Source: Bowmanella sp. JS7-9 (GTDB lineage Bacteria > Pseudomonadota > Gammaproteobacteria > Enterobacterales > Alteromonadaceae). Taken from it: a stretch of DNA of 64,000 nucleotides. Shown one piece after another: positions 55,826 to 64,000 of this stretch; the first letter of the stretch is position 1, and every line of letters begins with the position of its first letter. The stretch lies in assembly GCF_004329715.1 (NCBI RefSeq), contig NZ_JXSY01000015.1, forward strand, positions 62,001 through 126,000, given 5' to 3'. The translations under genes were made by a program, and so were the position numbers. The notes under the pieces were generated by a model, which was given only the letters and a program-made list of their open reading frames with translations, searched no databases and was not told the origin of the DNA.

Positions 55826-57088
55826 TTACGCTCCCTGTTGCTGAGCGTTATATTGCAACACGTCTGCTACCGTATGAAAAGAGCCAAATACTAACACCAG
55901 ATCATTTTTTGCCGCACTGGCGAGTGCTTGCTGGTAAGCAGCCGTTACCGTATCAAATCCCCTCGCCTCTGCATCGGCTGGCAGTTTCGCCAACAACCAG
56001 TCTGCCTCACTGCCACGTGGGCCATGCAGCGAGGCGCAATACCAGTGTGGGGCAAAATCGTTAAACAATGGCAAACAATTGGCACTGTCTTTGTCTTTCA
56101 GCATACCGACCACAATATGTAATCTTGCATAGGACAGCTGGCTAAGTTTATTCACTAAATAGCGGCATGCATGGGGGTTGTGCGCCACATCCAGAATCAC
56201 AAATGGCTGTTGATGGATAATCTGACAGCGTCCCGGCAGTTGCACTGAAGCAACCAGTTCGCGCAGTTGGCTATCAGTTAGCGGAAGCGCCAGCCATTCG
56301 ATGGCCGCTAAAGCGGTTGCAGCATTCATCGGAACCAAAGACGGGGCTGGTAACTGCTCAATCTGACGTTTTCCGTGCCAGTTCCATTGGTACCCTCTTT
56401 GTGTCAGCGTGAAATCTCGCCCGCTAAAACTGGCATTAACCCGCTTTTGTTCTATCACGCCTAACACTGACGCAGGAACATCCGTTTCACCGATAATCGC
56501 GGCTTTATTAGCACGCAAAATACCAGCTTTTTCGAAACCGATTGCGTCGCGGGTGCTACCTAACCAATCCTGATGGTCTAAATCGATACTGGTGATAATC
56601 GCTAAATCCGGGTCGATAATATTCACCGCATCCAAACGTCCACCGAGCCCCACTTCCAGAATCGCCACATCAGGCTTGGCATCGGTCATCAATAAGAAAG
56701 CTGCCAACGTGGTAAATTCGAAATAGGTCAACGAAATATCGCCGCGGACAGCCTCGATTTGTGTAAATGCCTGACAATAGGCTTCCGCAGACAACATCTG
56801 CTGGTCGATACGCACACGCTCGCGAAAATCAAGCAGATGGGGAGAGCTATACACGGCGACGGACTTTTCCGCGGCAAGACAAGCTTGCTCTATCATCGCA
56901 CAGGTGGTGCCTTTGCCATTGGTGCCGGCGACGGTTATCACTGTGCTGGCAGATAAATCGATAGGTAAACGGCACATCACCTGTTGCAGGCGTTCCAGTC
57001 CCATATCGATATTTTTTGGATGGATAGATTCCAGATAAGTCAGCCATGCCGGCAATGTTGCAGGCATGACCTTTTCATTTTGTGACAT
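55826..57088 (-). CDS. folC: Dihydrofolate/folylpolyglutamate synthase
   Basis: 420 residues. The Mur-ligase P-loop is TVAGTNGKGTTCAM; GLGGRLDAVN and LDVAHNPHACRYLV match the family. It adds glutamate to folate derivatives. It directly follows accD, with no gap. Confidence 0.94.
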   Translation of the reverse strand: MSQNEKVMPATLPAWLTYLESIHPKNIDMGLERLQQVMCRLPIDLSASTVITVAGTNGKGTTCAMIEQACLAAEKSVAVYSSPHLLDFRERVRIDQQMLSAEAYCQAFTQIEAVRGDISLTYFEFTTLAAFLLMTDAKPDVAILEVGLGGRLDAVNIIDPDLAIITSIDLDHQDWLGSTRDAIGFEKAGILRANKAAIIGETDVPASVLGVIEQKRVNASFSGRDFTLTQRGYQWNWHGKRQIEQLPAPSLVPMNAATALAAIEWLALPLTDSQLRELVASVQLPGRCQIIHQQPFVILDVAHNPHACRYLVNKLSQLSYARLHIVVGMLKDKDSANCLPLFNDFAPHWYCASLHGPRGSEADWLLAKLPADAEARGFDTVTAAYQQALASAAKNDLVLVFGSFHTVADVLQYNAQQQGA

Positions 57089-57937
57089 TTACAGGTGCTT
57101 GTGATGCAGTTTGCTCAGAATGCTGTGGATTTTATCGCGCATTTGGCGTCTGTCCACAATCATATCTATCGCACCTTTCTCCAGCAGAAATTCGCTACGT
57201 TGGAATCCTTCCGGCAATTTCTCACGCACTGTTTGTTCAATGACCCGCGGACCGGCAAAACCAATCAAGGCTTTTGGCTCTGCGATGTTGACATCACCCA
57301 GCATGGCCAGACTGGCAGACACGCCACCCATGGTCGGGTCGGTGAGCACAGAAATATACGGCAAGCCTTTTTCGCTCATCTTCGCCAGCGCAGCAGAGGT
57401 TTTTGCCATTTGCATCAGGGATAACAGGGCTTCCTGCATCCTCGCACCACCGCTGGTTGAGAAACAAATCAACGGCATATTATTGGCGATACACGCCTCG
57501 GCGGCTTGCACAAATCGCGCGCCAACTACCGATGCCATTGAACCGCCCATAAAGCTGAATTCAAATGCGGCAGCGACCACTGGCATACCTTTCAGGCGTC
57601 CCTGTAATACAACCATCGCATCTTTTTCGTTACTGGCTTTTTGCGCACTGCTGATGCGATCTTTATAGCGCTTGCTGTCTTTAAATTTAAGAACGTCCTT
57701 GGGTTCGAGATTTGCTCCCAGTTCTTTGAGTTCGCCCTCATCCAGAAATCCGGTCAGGCGATCCCGTGCGCCAATGCGCATATGATGCGAACATTTTGGA
57801 CAAACCTGTTGCTGACGATCTAATTCAGCCTGATACAGTACCGCATTACAGTCGGTACATTGTGCCCACACACCCTCAGGAACATTACTTTTGGTAGAAG
57901 ACTGGGTGCGAGGCAAGATTCTTTCAATCCAGCTCAT
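57089..57937 (-). CDS. accD: Acetyl-CoA carboxylase carboxyltransferase beta subunit
   Basis: 282 residues. The N-terminal zinc ribbon uses C27, C30, C46 and C49. The crotonase-like carboxyltransferase core has [22 protein letters not shown] and [11 protein letters not shown]. It forms malonyl-CoA with AccA, AccB and AccC. Confidence 0.97.
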   Translation of the reverse strand: MSWIERILPRTQSSTKSNVPEGVWAQCTDCNAVLYQAELDRQQQVCPKCSHHMRIGARDRLTGFLDEGELKELGANLEPKDVLKFKDSKRYKDRISSAQKASNEKDAMVVLQGRLKGMPVVAAAFEFSFMGGSMASVVGARFVQAAEACIANNMPLICFSTSGGARMQEALLSLMQMAKTSAALAKMSEKGLPYISVLTDPTMGGVSASLAMLGDVNIAEPKALIGFAGPRVIEQTVREKLPEGFQRSEFLLEKGAIDMIVDRRQMRDKIHSILSKLHHKHL

Positions 57938-58041
57938 TTGTTATCCGTTTGTTTGCTGTCTAACTAAGTGAAATTGCGCATATTTAAGCACAACATCAGG
58001 GATATTCACCACAGATAACTGGTCTTAGAAGTTAAACCTGC

Positions 58042-58827
58042 TTATGCCGGCCAAAACAGCGGCCCCATCGGGGTGACAGGAAGATTAAATTCAGCTGGGT
58101 AATCAACCCGGACCAGATACAAACCATTGGGCTTGGCCGTGGCCGCCGCCAATGTGCGATCACGCCCAGCCAGTAACGTCGCCATCCACTCCAGTGGCTG
58201 GTTGCCCTGACCAATTTCTATTAATGACCCGACGATATTACGCACCATATGGTGTACAAACGCGTTGGCCTGAATCTCAACCATAACATAGTCGCCCTGA
58301 CGACTTACTTCGACAAAGGTAACGTTGCGGTTGGGCGAGTGAGACTGACACTGGGCCGCGCGAAATGCGCTGAAATCATGCTCACCTATCAGTGCTTGCG
58401 CCGCTTCATGCATGCGTTGATGATCCAGCCGGCCATACACATGAGTTACACCGGGCAGTAAAATGGCGGGGCGATAGGGATGATTAAAAATCACATAGCG
58501 ATACCGGCGTGCAGTGGCAGAAAAGCGCGCATGGAACTCATCTGACACAGGCATCGCCCAGCGCACCGCCACAGCATCAGGCAAATTCGCATTCATACCT
58601 AATGTCCAGGCGCGTAACGGCCGTTCTACCGGACTATCAAAATGAATCACCTGACCGGTGGCATGAACTCCCGCATCGGTGCGCCCGGCACAAAATATAT
58701 CCAGCGGCTCACCGCAAATAGTTTGCAGTGCGCGTTCCAACTGTCCCTGCACGCTGTCGACTTCACGCTGACGCTGCCAGCCATAAAAGCGACTGCCGTC
58801 GTATTCTATTCCTAAAGCTATACGCAT
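58042..58827 (-). CDS. truA: tRNA pseudouridine(38-40) synthase TruA
   Basis: 261 residues with the catalytic Asp in [13 protein letters not shown] and the conserved [17 protein letters not shown]. Modifies the anticodon stem. It lies 48 bp after fimV. Confidence 0.95.
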   Translation of the reverse strand: MRIALGIEYDGSRFYGWQRQREVDSVQGQLERALQTICGEPLDIFCAGRTDAGVHATGQVIHFDSPVERPLRAWTLGMNANLPDAVAVRWAMPVSDEFHARFSATARRYRYVIFNHPYRPAILLPGVTHVYGRLDHQRMHEAAQALIGEHDFSAFRAAQCQSHSPNRNVTFVEVSRQGDYVMVEIQANAFVHHMVRNIVGSLIEIGQGNQPLEWMATLLAGRDRTLAAATAKPNGLYLVRVDYPAEFNLPVTPMGPLFWPA

Positions 58828-58875
58828 GATGATGTGTGTTGTACAAAAGCCGCTATCTTAGCGCAGCACGCCGCG

Positions 58876-61554
58876 CTAAGACAGGGTATCAATGTTATTC
58901 AGTAGCCGGTTAACTTCTGACAATTTGTTACCAGTTGCCGACTGCTGCATTTCCAGCAACAATTCTTTGGCCAATTCATTGTCACCCATTTCCATGTAGG
59001 CAATGGCTAAATCTAATTGGCTATCACCTTCGTCTTCGCTCTCTGCATTATCCTCAGAGGCAAGATCAAACCCCAGTTCTGACAGGTCAATGTCCAGCGC
59101 CGGAGGTGGGTCAACCATATCATCATCTGATTCGGCTAACAAAGACTCCACATCCAGATAGTCTTCTTCGCTGACTTCCGGGTCTTGCAATAAGGCTTCT
59201 AAATCCAAATCCGGGTTATCAAGTGCGGGTGCGCTTTGGCGAGAATTAGGTTGTGAGTCGAGACTTTCCGCGCCGAGCTCAGGGATGTCATTCAGCAATT
59301 CATCAAAACTGGTGTTTTCCAGTTCATCCAGCAACTGACTGTCATCGTTATCCTCACTTTGCGAGGTCAGAACATCTAATTCCGACTCGTCGTCTGCCAG
59401 TTCCCCATCAAATTCAAACGACTCCAGCGACGCGTCATTTAACAAATCATCCAGTTCACTGGCAAATTGGTCCAGGTCCTGAGGGACCGGTGCCTGCTTA
59501 CGAGGCTCGTCTGGTTCCGCATCCAGTGCATCGAGCGCGGCATAAAGCTCTTCATCTCCGGTCGAGGCCGGTAATTCGCTCAGCATCTCGTCGGCAGTGA
59601 GTTCAGGTGTCGCCCCCTCATTTGCATCTTGCGGGTCAACTAATTCATCAAGCAGTGCGTCCGATAATTCATCCTGGTCATCCAATGGCGCTTGCTCGTT
59701 AAGGGACTGATTTTCAGCGATCAGTTCATCCAATAATTCATCTGAGAGCACATCATCATTGTCCGAATCCGGCTGCTCAGCTGCTGGCGCAGGTTGATTT
59801 TCAGCAATAAGTTCATCCAGCAGATCATCCGACAGTGCGTCAAATTCATCTGCTGATTGCGCTGGCGCGTCGTTGGCTTCTGGTGCTAACTCTGCCAGTA
59901 ATTCATCGGCTAAATCATTGTCCGGATCGCTCTCATTTTGGCTATCATTGGCTGGTTCTGCTGCATCGTCTGTATCATCCAGATCACCAATCATGCTCTG
60001 CATTTCGTCAAAGCTATCCAGATCGTTTATCAACTGATCAGCCAGTTCATCAATTTTAACGCTGTTTTGCTCAATCTCTTCGCCAAGATTTTCCATTTGG
60101 CCGGCATTCAATGCAGCCTTACCTTCCAGTGACATAATTTCAATGTCAGTGAAATCTTCGGCATTTAATGCTTCGGTCGCTTCATCGTTATCTTTCAATA
60201 CCTGCAGTTCGGTATCGTCTTGAGCAGCAGGCTCTGGGGCTATTTCCGCGGATGCTGTTTCGTTGCTGACAACCTCAGCTTTCGGCGGGGTAAGTAACTC
60301 GTCATCATCCTGATTGTCGAACAAATCATCCAGATCGCCTTGGGAGATTAATTCTTCTCCAAGTTCGGCCACTGGTGGCGCTTCATCTTCTGCAGACAGT
60401 TCCGCATCCAGCGGGGTATCCAACACAGTTTCATCCAACTCCGCTTCCATACTGGATAACTCGTCATTAAGGTCATCCAGTGAGTCATTTCCCAAATCCA
60501 GCGGTGTATCCAGCTCGGCTGTACCGAAGAGATCATCATCCATGATCTCTTCTCCGAGGGAATCGAGCATATCTTCATCTTCCAGACTGGCGTGGGTGAT
60601 TGGTGCTGTAGCCGGAGTGCTCAAATCCGGTTTCGCTAAGGGAGGAGCAGAAACGGGGGTTTCAGTCGCGGTAACAGGCGTCGGTGCAGGCTCAGAATTT
60701 CCGGCCAGTTTGCGCCACATAAAGAACGCAATCCCGAGTAACAGCAACGTCCCGCCGGAAGCAACCCACACCCACCAAGGGATATCCAGGCCCTTTTCGG
60801 CTTCCATACGACGACGTTCTTCTTCCTCTCTGGCCTGACGAAGCTGATCACTCAACATTGCCTGCGAGCGGGCTAAATCGGTCAGTTGTTGTTCAACTTC
60901 CCCGCCCTCTCCGACCCGGGTTTGCAGATCGGCAAGTTCCTGACTGACAGCATCAAGGCGTTGATAAACCTTGCGGTTTTCTTCCAGCAAACGCTCAATA
61001 TTTTCAATCGACGCGCCAAACTGATCGCGCAATTGCATAAATTGTTCAGTTTGTTGCGAGGACAGGGTATCCAGCTTGGTCTGCAGCTCTTGCTTGGCGG
61101 TTTCTAACGCCTCATTGCTGACTTTTTCACTGGCGGTGGCTTTTTCCGGGGTCTTATCGTCGCTGCTCTGCTTGCGCCAGCGCTGTTCGTCAATTTCGAC
61201 CCGCTCACGCGCGGCCTTCGCATCCACACGCTTCACATAAGCTACCGATGGCAGCTTAAGCACGGCACCGTCGCGCATTAAATTCAGATTATCGTTTTCA
61301 AACGCCGCCGGATTAAGCTGATAAATCGCCAGCATGACCTGATACACACCAATTTCCCGATCCTGGCGTGCATATTTGCTGGCAATTGCCCACAAGGTAT
61401 CGTCCTTGGTGATCGGGCCAACCGTGGCACCAGAATATTCGCGACTGGCGTTTTTGGGGCCCTTTAACTGGACTTGCTGGGATTCTGCGGCGGGCACTGC
61501 AGACAAGCCAAGTCCGGCGATTAGCAGCACTGCGGATAGCTGTCGCTTGTTCAT
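58876..61554 (-). CDS. fimV: FimV/HubP-type polar hub protein
   Basis: 892 residues. A signal peptide (about 1-25), a LysM-like segment near 40-110 (TLWAIASKYARQDREIGVYQVMLAIYQLNP), a coiled coil near 150-245, one membrane helix near 255-280, a long very acidic cytoplasmic region and a C-terminal FimV/TPR motif (LDLAIAYMEMGDNELAKELLLEM). Such proteins anchor polar complexes (type IV pili, chemotaxis, flagella). The acidic part contains repeats of LLDELIAEN. Location between asd and truA is conserved in Pseudomonas and relatives. Confidence 0.9.
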   Translation of the reverse strand: MNKRQLSAVLLIAGLGLSAVPAAESQQVQLKGPKNASREYSGATVGPITKDDTLWAIASKYARQDREIGVYQVMLAIYQLNPAAFENDNLNLMRDGAVLKLPSVAYVKRVDAKAARERVEIDEQRWRKQSSDDKTPEKATASEKVSNEALETAKQELQTKLDTLSSQQTEQFMQLRDQFGASIENIERLLEENRKVYQRLDAVSQELADLQTRVGEGGEVEQQLTDLARSQAMLSDQLRQAREEEERRRMEAEKGLDIPWWVWVASGGTLLLLGIAFFMWRKLAGNSEPAPTPVTATETPVSAPPLAKPDLSTPATAPITHASLEDEDMLDSLGEEIMDDDLFGTAELDTPLDLGNDSLDDLNDELSSMEAELDETVLDTPLDAELSAEDEAPPVAELGEELISQGDLDDLFDNQDDDELLTPPKAEVVSNETASAEIAPEPAAQDDTELQVLKDNDEATEALNAEDFTDIEIMSLEGKAALNAGQMENLGEEIEQNSVKIDELADQLINDLDSFDEMQSMIGDLDDTDDAAEPANDSQNESDPDNDLADELLAELAPEANDAPAQSADEFDALSDDLLDELIAENQPAPAAEQPDSDNDDVLSDELLDELIAENQSLNEQAPLDDQDELSDALLDELVDPQDANEGATPELTADEMLSELPASTGDEELYAALDALDAEPDEPRKQAPVPQDLDQFASELDDLLNDASLESFEFDGELADDESELDVLTSQSEDNDDSQLLDELENTSFDELLNDIPELGAESLDSQPNSRQSAPALDNPDLDLEALLQDPEVSEEDYLDVESLLAESDDDMVDPPPALDIDLSELGFDLASEDNAESEDEGDSQLDLAIAYMEMGDNELAKELLLEMQQSATGNKLSEVNRLLNNIDTLS
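59635..59925 (-). repeat. Acidic degenerate repeats in fimV (LSDELLDELIAENQ type)
   Basis: Four related units encode LADELLAEL, LSDDLLDELIAENQ, LSDELLDELIAENQ and LSDALLDELVD, spaced by about 20 residues of Pro, Gln and Asp. Confidence 0.8.
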
Positions 61555-61789
61555 AGACTGTCCTTTCCGATCCCCAAAACTATTGTCATTGTTGTTTTAT
61601 CGTTTGCTCATGTTAAATGCAGTCGAGCCGATGCCATTACCAGCAAAAATTTGACGCTGGGCAAAATAGTAGCAAATTTCCCTGCAAGACCTATTCCATA
61701 TCGGAACTGGTGATGGTGCCTTGCATGGTAACCTATTCGACGCAGTCCTTGAATATTGTTTATCGGCTAAATACACGGAAATTTAAACA

Positions 61790-61819
61790 AAAAAGGTGGC
61801 GAAATCTCGCCACCTTTTT
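61790..61819 (-). terminator. Terminator after asd
   Basis: Stem AGGTGGCGA / TCGCCACCT with a 4-base loop and T-runs on both sides. It lies in the ~295-bp gap between asd and fimV, which holds nothing else that can be named. Confidence 0.88.
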
Positions 61820-61848
61820 AAACCCAACATTCTGATCGATAACGCTTT

Positions 61849-62865
61849 TTACATGTAATCGGCGATTAGACGTTCAGCAATTTGAATACTATTTGTGGCT
61901 GCACCTTTACGAACGTTGTCCGCCACCACCCACAGATTGATGCCGTGCGGGTGAGAAATATCTTTACGCACCCGGCCAACGAATACTTCGTCCTTACCAC
62001 TGGCATCCGTTACCTGAGTCGGGAATTCCTCACGAGTATCTCTTAACACCACACCTGGAGCGTTACGCAGTAACTCTTTAACCTGTTCAACTTCAATTGG
62101 CTGATGGGTTTCAATATGAATCGCCTCGGCATGGCCATAAAACACCGGAACACGAACCGCTGTTGGGTTAACCAGTATGCTGTCATCGCCGAGAATTTTA
62201 TGGGTTTCCCACACCATTTTCATTTCTTCTTTGGTGTAATCGTTATCCATAAACACGTCGATTTGCGGGATCACGTTAAATGCGATTTGACGGCTGAAAT
62301 TCTCGACCTGCACTTCCTGGGCGTTCAACAGGCTGGCAGTCTGCTTGGCCAGTTCTTCCATCGCGTCTTTACCCGCCCCCGATACCGACTGGTAAGTACA
62401 CACGTTGATGCGCGCAATGCCAACCGCATCATGGATAGGCTTCAATGCCACCAGCATCTGGATTGTTGAGCAGTTGGGATTGGCGATAATGTTACGGTTA
62501 CGAAAATCTGCCAATGCATGCGGATTTACCTCCGGCACCACTAAAGGAATATCCGGCTCATAGCGATAGTGAGAGGTATTGTCGATCACCACACAGCCGG
62601 CGTCGGCGGCCAGCGGAGCAAATTTAGCAGAGATGTTACCGCCCGCAGAGAACAAACCGATTTGTGCTTGTGACCAGTCAAACTCATCTGCGTTCAGTAC
62701 AGTAATGTCCTTGCCCTTGAAGCTGATTGTGCCACCAGCAGAACGCTCACTGGCCAGTGGATATAGGTTATTTACCGGAAAATTACGCTCTTCCAGAATC
62801 TCAATCATATGCTGGCCCACCAGACCGGTAGCGCCAAGCACCGCAACGTCAAAAGCACGTGACAT
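61849..62865 (-). CDS. asd: Aspartate-semialdehyde dehydrogenase (USG-1-type position)
   Basis: 338 residues. The NADP motif is VAVLGATGLVGQHM; the catalytic Cys lies in ANPNCSTIQM; QSVSGAGKDAMEEL and the RVPVFYGHAEAIH stretch match active enzymes. It reduces aspartyl phosphate to the semialdehyde for Lys, Met, Thr and cell-wall synthesis. E. coli carries the homologue usg in this spot between pdxB and truA. The start at 62865 yields the family length; a frame reaching 62985 overlaps pdxB and adds an atypical stretch. Confidence 0.93.
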   Translation of the reverse strand: MSRAFDVAVLGATGLVGQHMIEILEERNFPVNNLYPLASERSAGGTISFKGKDITVLNADEFDWSQAQIGLFSAGGNISAKFAPLAADAGCVVIDNTSHYRYEPDIPLVVPEVNPHALADFRNRNIIANPNCSTIQMLVALKPIHDAVGIARINVCTYQSVSGAGKDAMEELAKQTASLLNAQEVQVENFSRQIAFNVIPQIDVFMDNDYTKEEMKMVWETHKILGDDSILVNPTAVRVPVFYGHAEAIHIETHQPIEVEQVKELLRNAPGVVLRDTREEFPTQVTDASGKDEVFVGRVRKDISHPHGINLWVVADNVRKGAATNSIQIAERLIADYM

Positions 62866-62906
62866 TAATGGTTTTCTCCACAAAGTGATAATTGAATGTG
62901 CAGTTT

Positions 62907-64000
62907 TCAGACCGGCTGAAAACCAAGCCCATAGAGTGCCTGCGAAACAGAATTTTTTCCAGCATTTAAGCGATATGCAGAGCATTCTCTGCGTATCGGA
63001 TAGTGTTTACGCAACGCGCTAAAATCACTGGCATTTCGCATTTGCTGCCTAAAGCGTAGATCATCTTGTGAAATATCGTAGACGGCGCAGATTAATCGGT
63101 CGATATCCGCTGGTTGCGGATCTTGCAAAGTGAAACATTCGGGCTGCGCAGGTGGTAAAAAATCTGCCAACGATAAATTCGCTTCCATGGCTAACTGCTC
63201 ACAGGCTGCCTGATAGACCATTTCGGTACCGCGAGCTTTGCCTTCAATGCTGTGCCCCGCGATGTGGGCGCTGGCGAAAATCACATGAGGAATAAGCCGG
63301 GTGTCAATATCCGGCTCTCGCTCCCATACATCTAAAATAACATTCAACTTCCGGCCTGACTCAAACGCCGCCAGTAAGGCGCGGTTGTCTACTACCTCAC
63401 CGCGGGATGCGTTGATTAATAATTGGTTTGAAGATAATTGTGCCAGTCGCGTGGCATCGAACAGATGCAAAGTAGGATGGTCACCATTTTTGACCAGCGG
63501 CGTATGCAGGGTAATGACGTCACACTGCATAATCGCATCCATGGTCACAAATTCCCGGTTATCGCCTGCGGCCTGTTTCGGCGGATCGCACAACAGATAA
63601 CGCACACCCAGCGCCTCAAGGCGAGCAGCCAGCGCACTACCAACCTGCCCGGCTCCGACGATGCCGACGGTTTTATCCCGCCACTGCCATTGCAAACGGC
63701 CGGCGCTTTGCACCAGTGCACTGAGCACATATTCCGCCACGGATACGGCATTACAACCGGCTGCTACGTAGGCCGGAATATTGCGTTTTCGCAAATAATC
63801 TAAATCCAGGTGATTAAATCCGGCGGTGGCCGTCGCGACAAAGCGTAGCTTCTCACACTGACCAATTAACGCTTCATCCACTTTGGTCGTGGAGCGTACC
63901 AGCAGCATACTGGCATAGCGTAAATCCGCCGGCGTCACAGATCCGCCGCTAAATCCCTGACAAGGCCCTAAGCAGGCAAAAAACGCGTCGGCATAAGGCA
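62907..64000 (-). CDS. pdxB: Erythronate-4-phosphate dehydrogenase PdxB (5' end beyond window)
   Basis: About 364 codons are inside the window; the frame is open to the right edge with PYADAFFACLG near its start, so only about nine N-terminal residues are missing. A D-isomer-specific 2-hydroxyacid dehydrogenase: VGIVGAGQVGSALAARL NAD motif, INASRGEVVDNRAL with the catalytic Arg, and a His in SAHIAGHSIEGKARG. It acts in pyridoxal phosphate synthesis. The PdxB-specific C-terminal dimerisation domain is present. Confidence 0.94.
   Translation of the reverse strand, partial: PYADAFFACLGPCQGFSGGSVTPADLRYASMLLVRSTTKVDEALIGQCEKLRFVATATAGFNHLDLDYLRKRNIPAYVAAGCNAVSVAEYVLSALVQSAGRLQWQWRDKTVGIVGAGQVGSALAARLEALGVRYLLCDPPKQAAGDNREFVTMDAIMQCDVITLHTPLVKNGDHPTLHLFDATRLAQLSSNQLLINASRGEVVDNRALLAAFESGRKLNVILDVWEREPDIDTRLIPHVIFASAHIAGHSIEGKARGTEMVYQAACEQLAMEANLSLADFLPPAQPECFTLQDPQPADIDRLICAVYDISQDDLRFRQQMRNASDFSALRKHYPIRRECSAYRLNAGKNSVSQALYGLGFQPV

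Noticed and set aside
60314-60838. Serine-rich plus-strand frame inside fimV
   Set aside because: It is the complement of acidic GAT/GAA codons of fimV.

Overview
The window is a gene-dense chromosomal segment of a gammaproteobacterium, most likely a marine Alteromonadales (Alteromonadaceae-like). The evidence is the gene content and order: pheA next to convergent tyrA-aroF, rpsP-rimM-trmD-rplS with ffh nearby, fadI-fadJ divergent from a moxR/Bat operon, and pdxB-asd-fimV-truA-accD-folC-dedD-cvpA-purF. No rRNA, tRNA, CRISPR array, insertion sequence, prophage or attachment site was seen. No gene-free stretch exceeds 300 bases. The longest, about 295 bp upstream of fimV, holds only the asd terminator.

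Layout. 1-3000: a three-domain partner-switch regulator running off the left edge, its STAS partner, yciH and a tandem-receiver protein. 3076-9040: a membrane-anchored Ntn-hydrolase acylase, then aromatic amino acid synthesis (pheL attenuator-pheA, convergent with tyrA-aroF behind a TyrR-like box). 9246-11489: a membrane c-di-GMP phosphodiesterase. 11585-16777 (minus): the rplS/trmD/rimM/rpsP operon, a porin with a small PstS-like protein, and ffh. 16908-22668: ypjD, a CorB-like CBS protein, sixA and an M16 peptidase.

22822-27964: a 1474-residue sensor (propeller, Y_Y_Y, PAS, GGDEF, EAL) is followed by a small secreted protein made almost wholly of 13-residue repeats, and by a 65-residue membrane protein. 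The repeat protein is the most unusual thing in the window. 28090-31535 (minus): fadI-fadJ beta-oxidation under a FadR-like box. 31753-39828: moxR, DUF58, DUF4381, two VWA genes, BatD, then an ECF-type sigma factor and a DUF3379 membrane protein. 39836-43191: an ElaA-like acetyltransferase, putP and an EAL-HDOD protein. 43293-48703: sulfate assimilation in the order cysD-cysC-cysQ-cysN-SLC13 transporter. 48729-53001: cysS, ppiB, lpxH, miaE and a Yip1-family protein. 53054-64000 (minus): the purF-cvpA-dedD-folC-accD-truA-fimV-asd-pdxB cluster, with pdxB cut by the right edge.

Most of the window is ordinary housekeeping sequence. The accessory or regulatory points worth a second look are the repeat protein and its upstream palindrome, the base-composition mosaic inside the adjacent sensor gene, the pheL leader that appears to lack a ribosome binding site, the degenerate receiver, and the sigma/DUF3379 pair attached to the Bat operon. 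Start codons were often moved inward from the longest reading frame to a Shine-Dalgarno-supported or family-length start; this is stated entry by entry.
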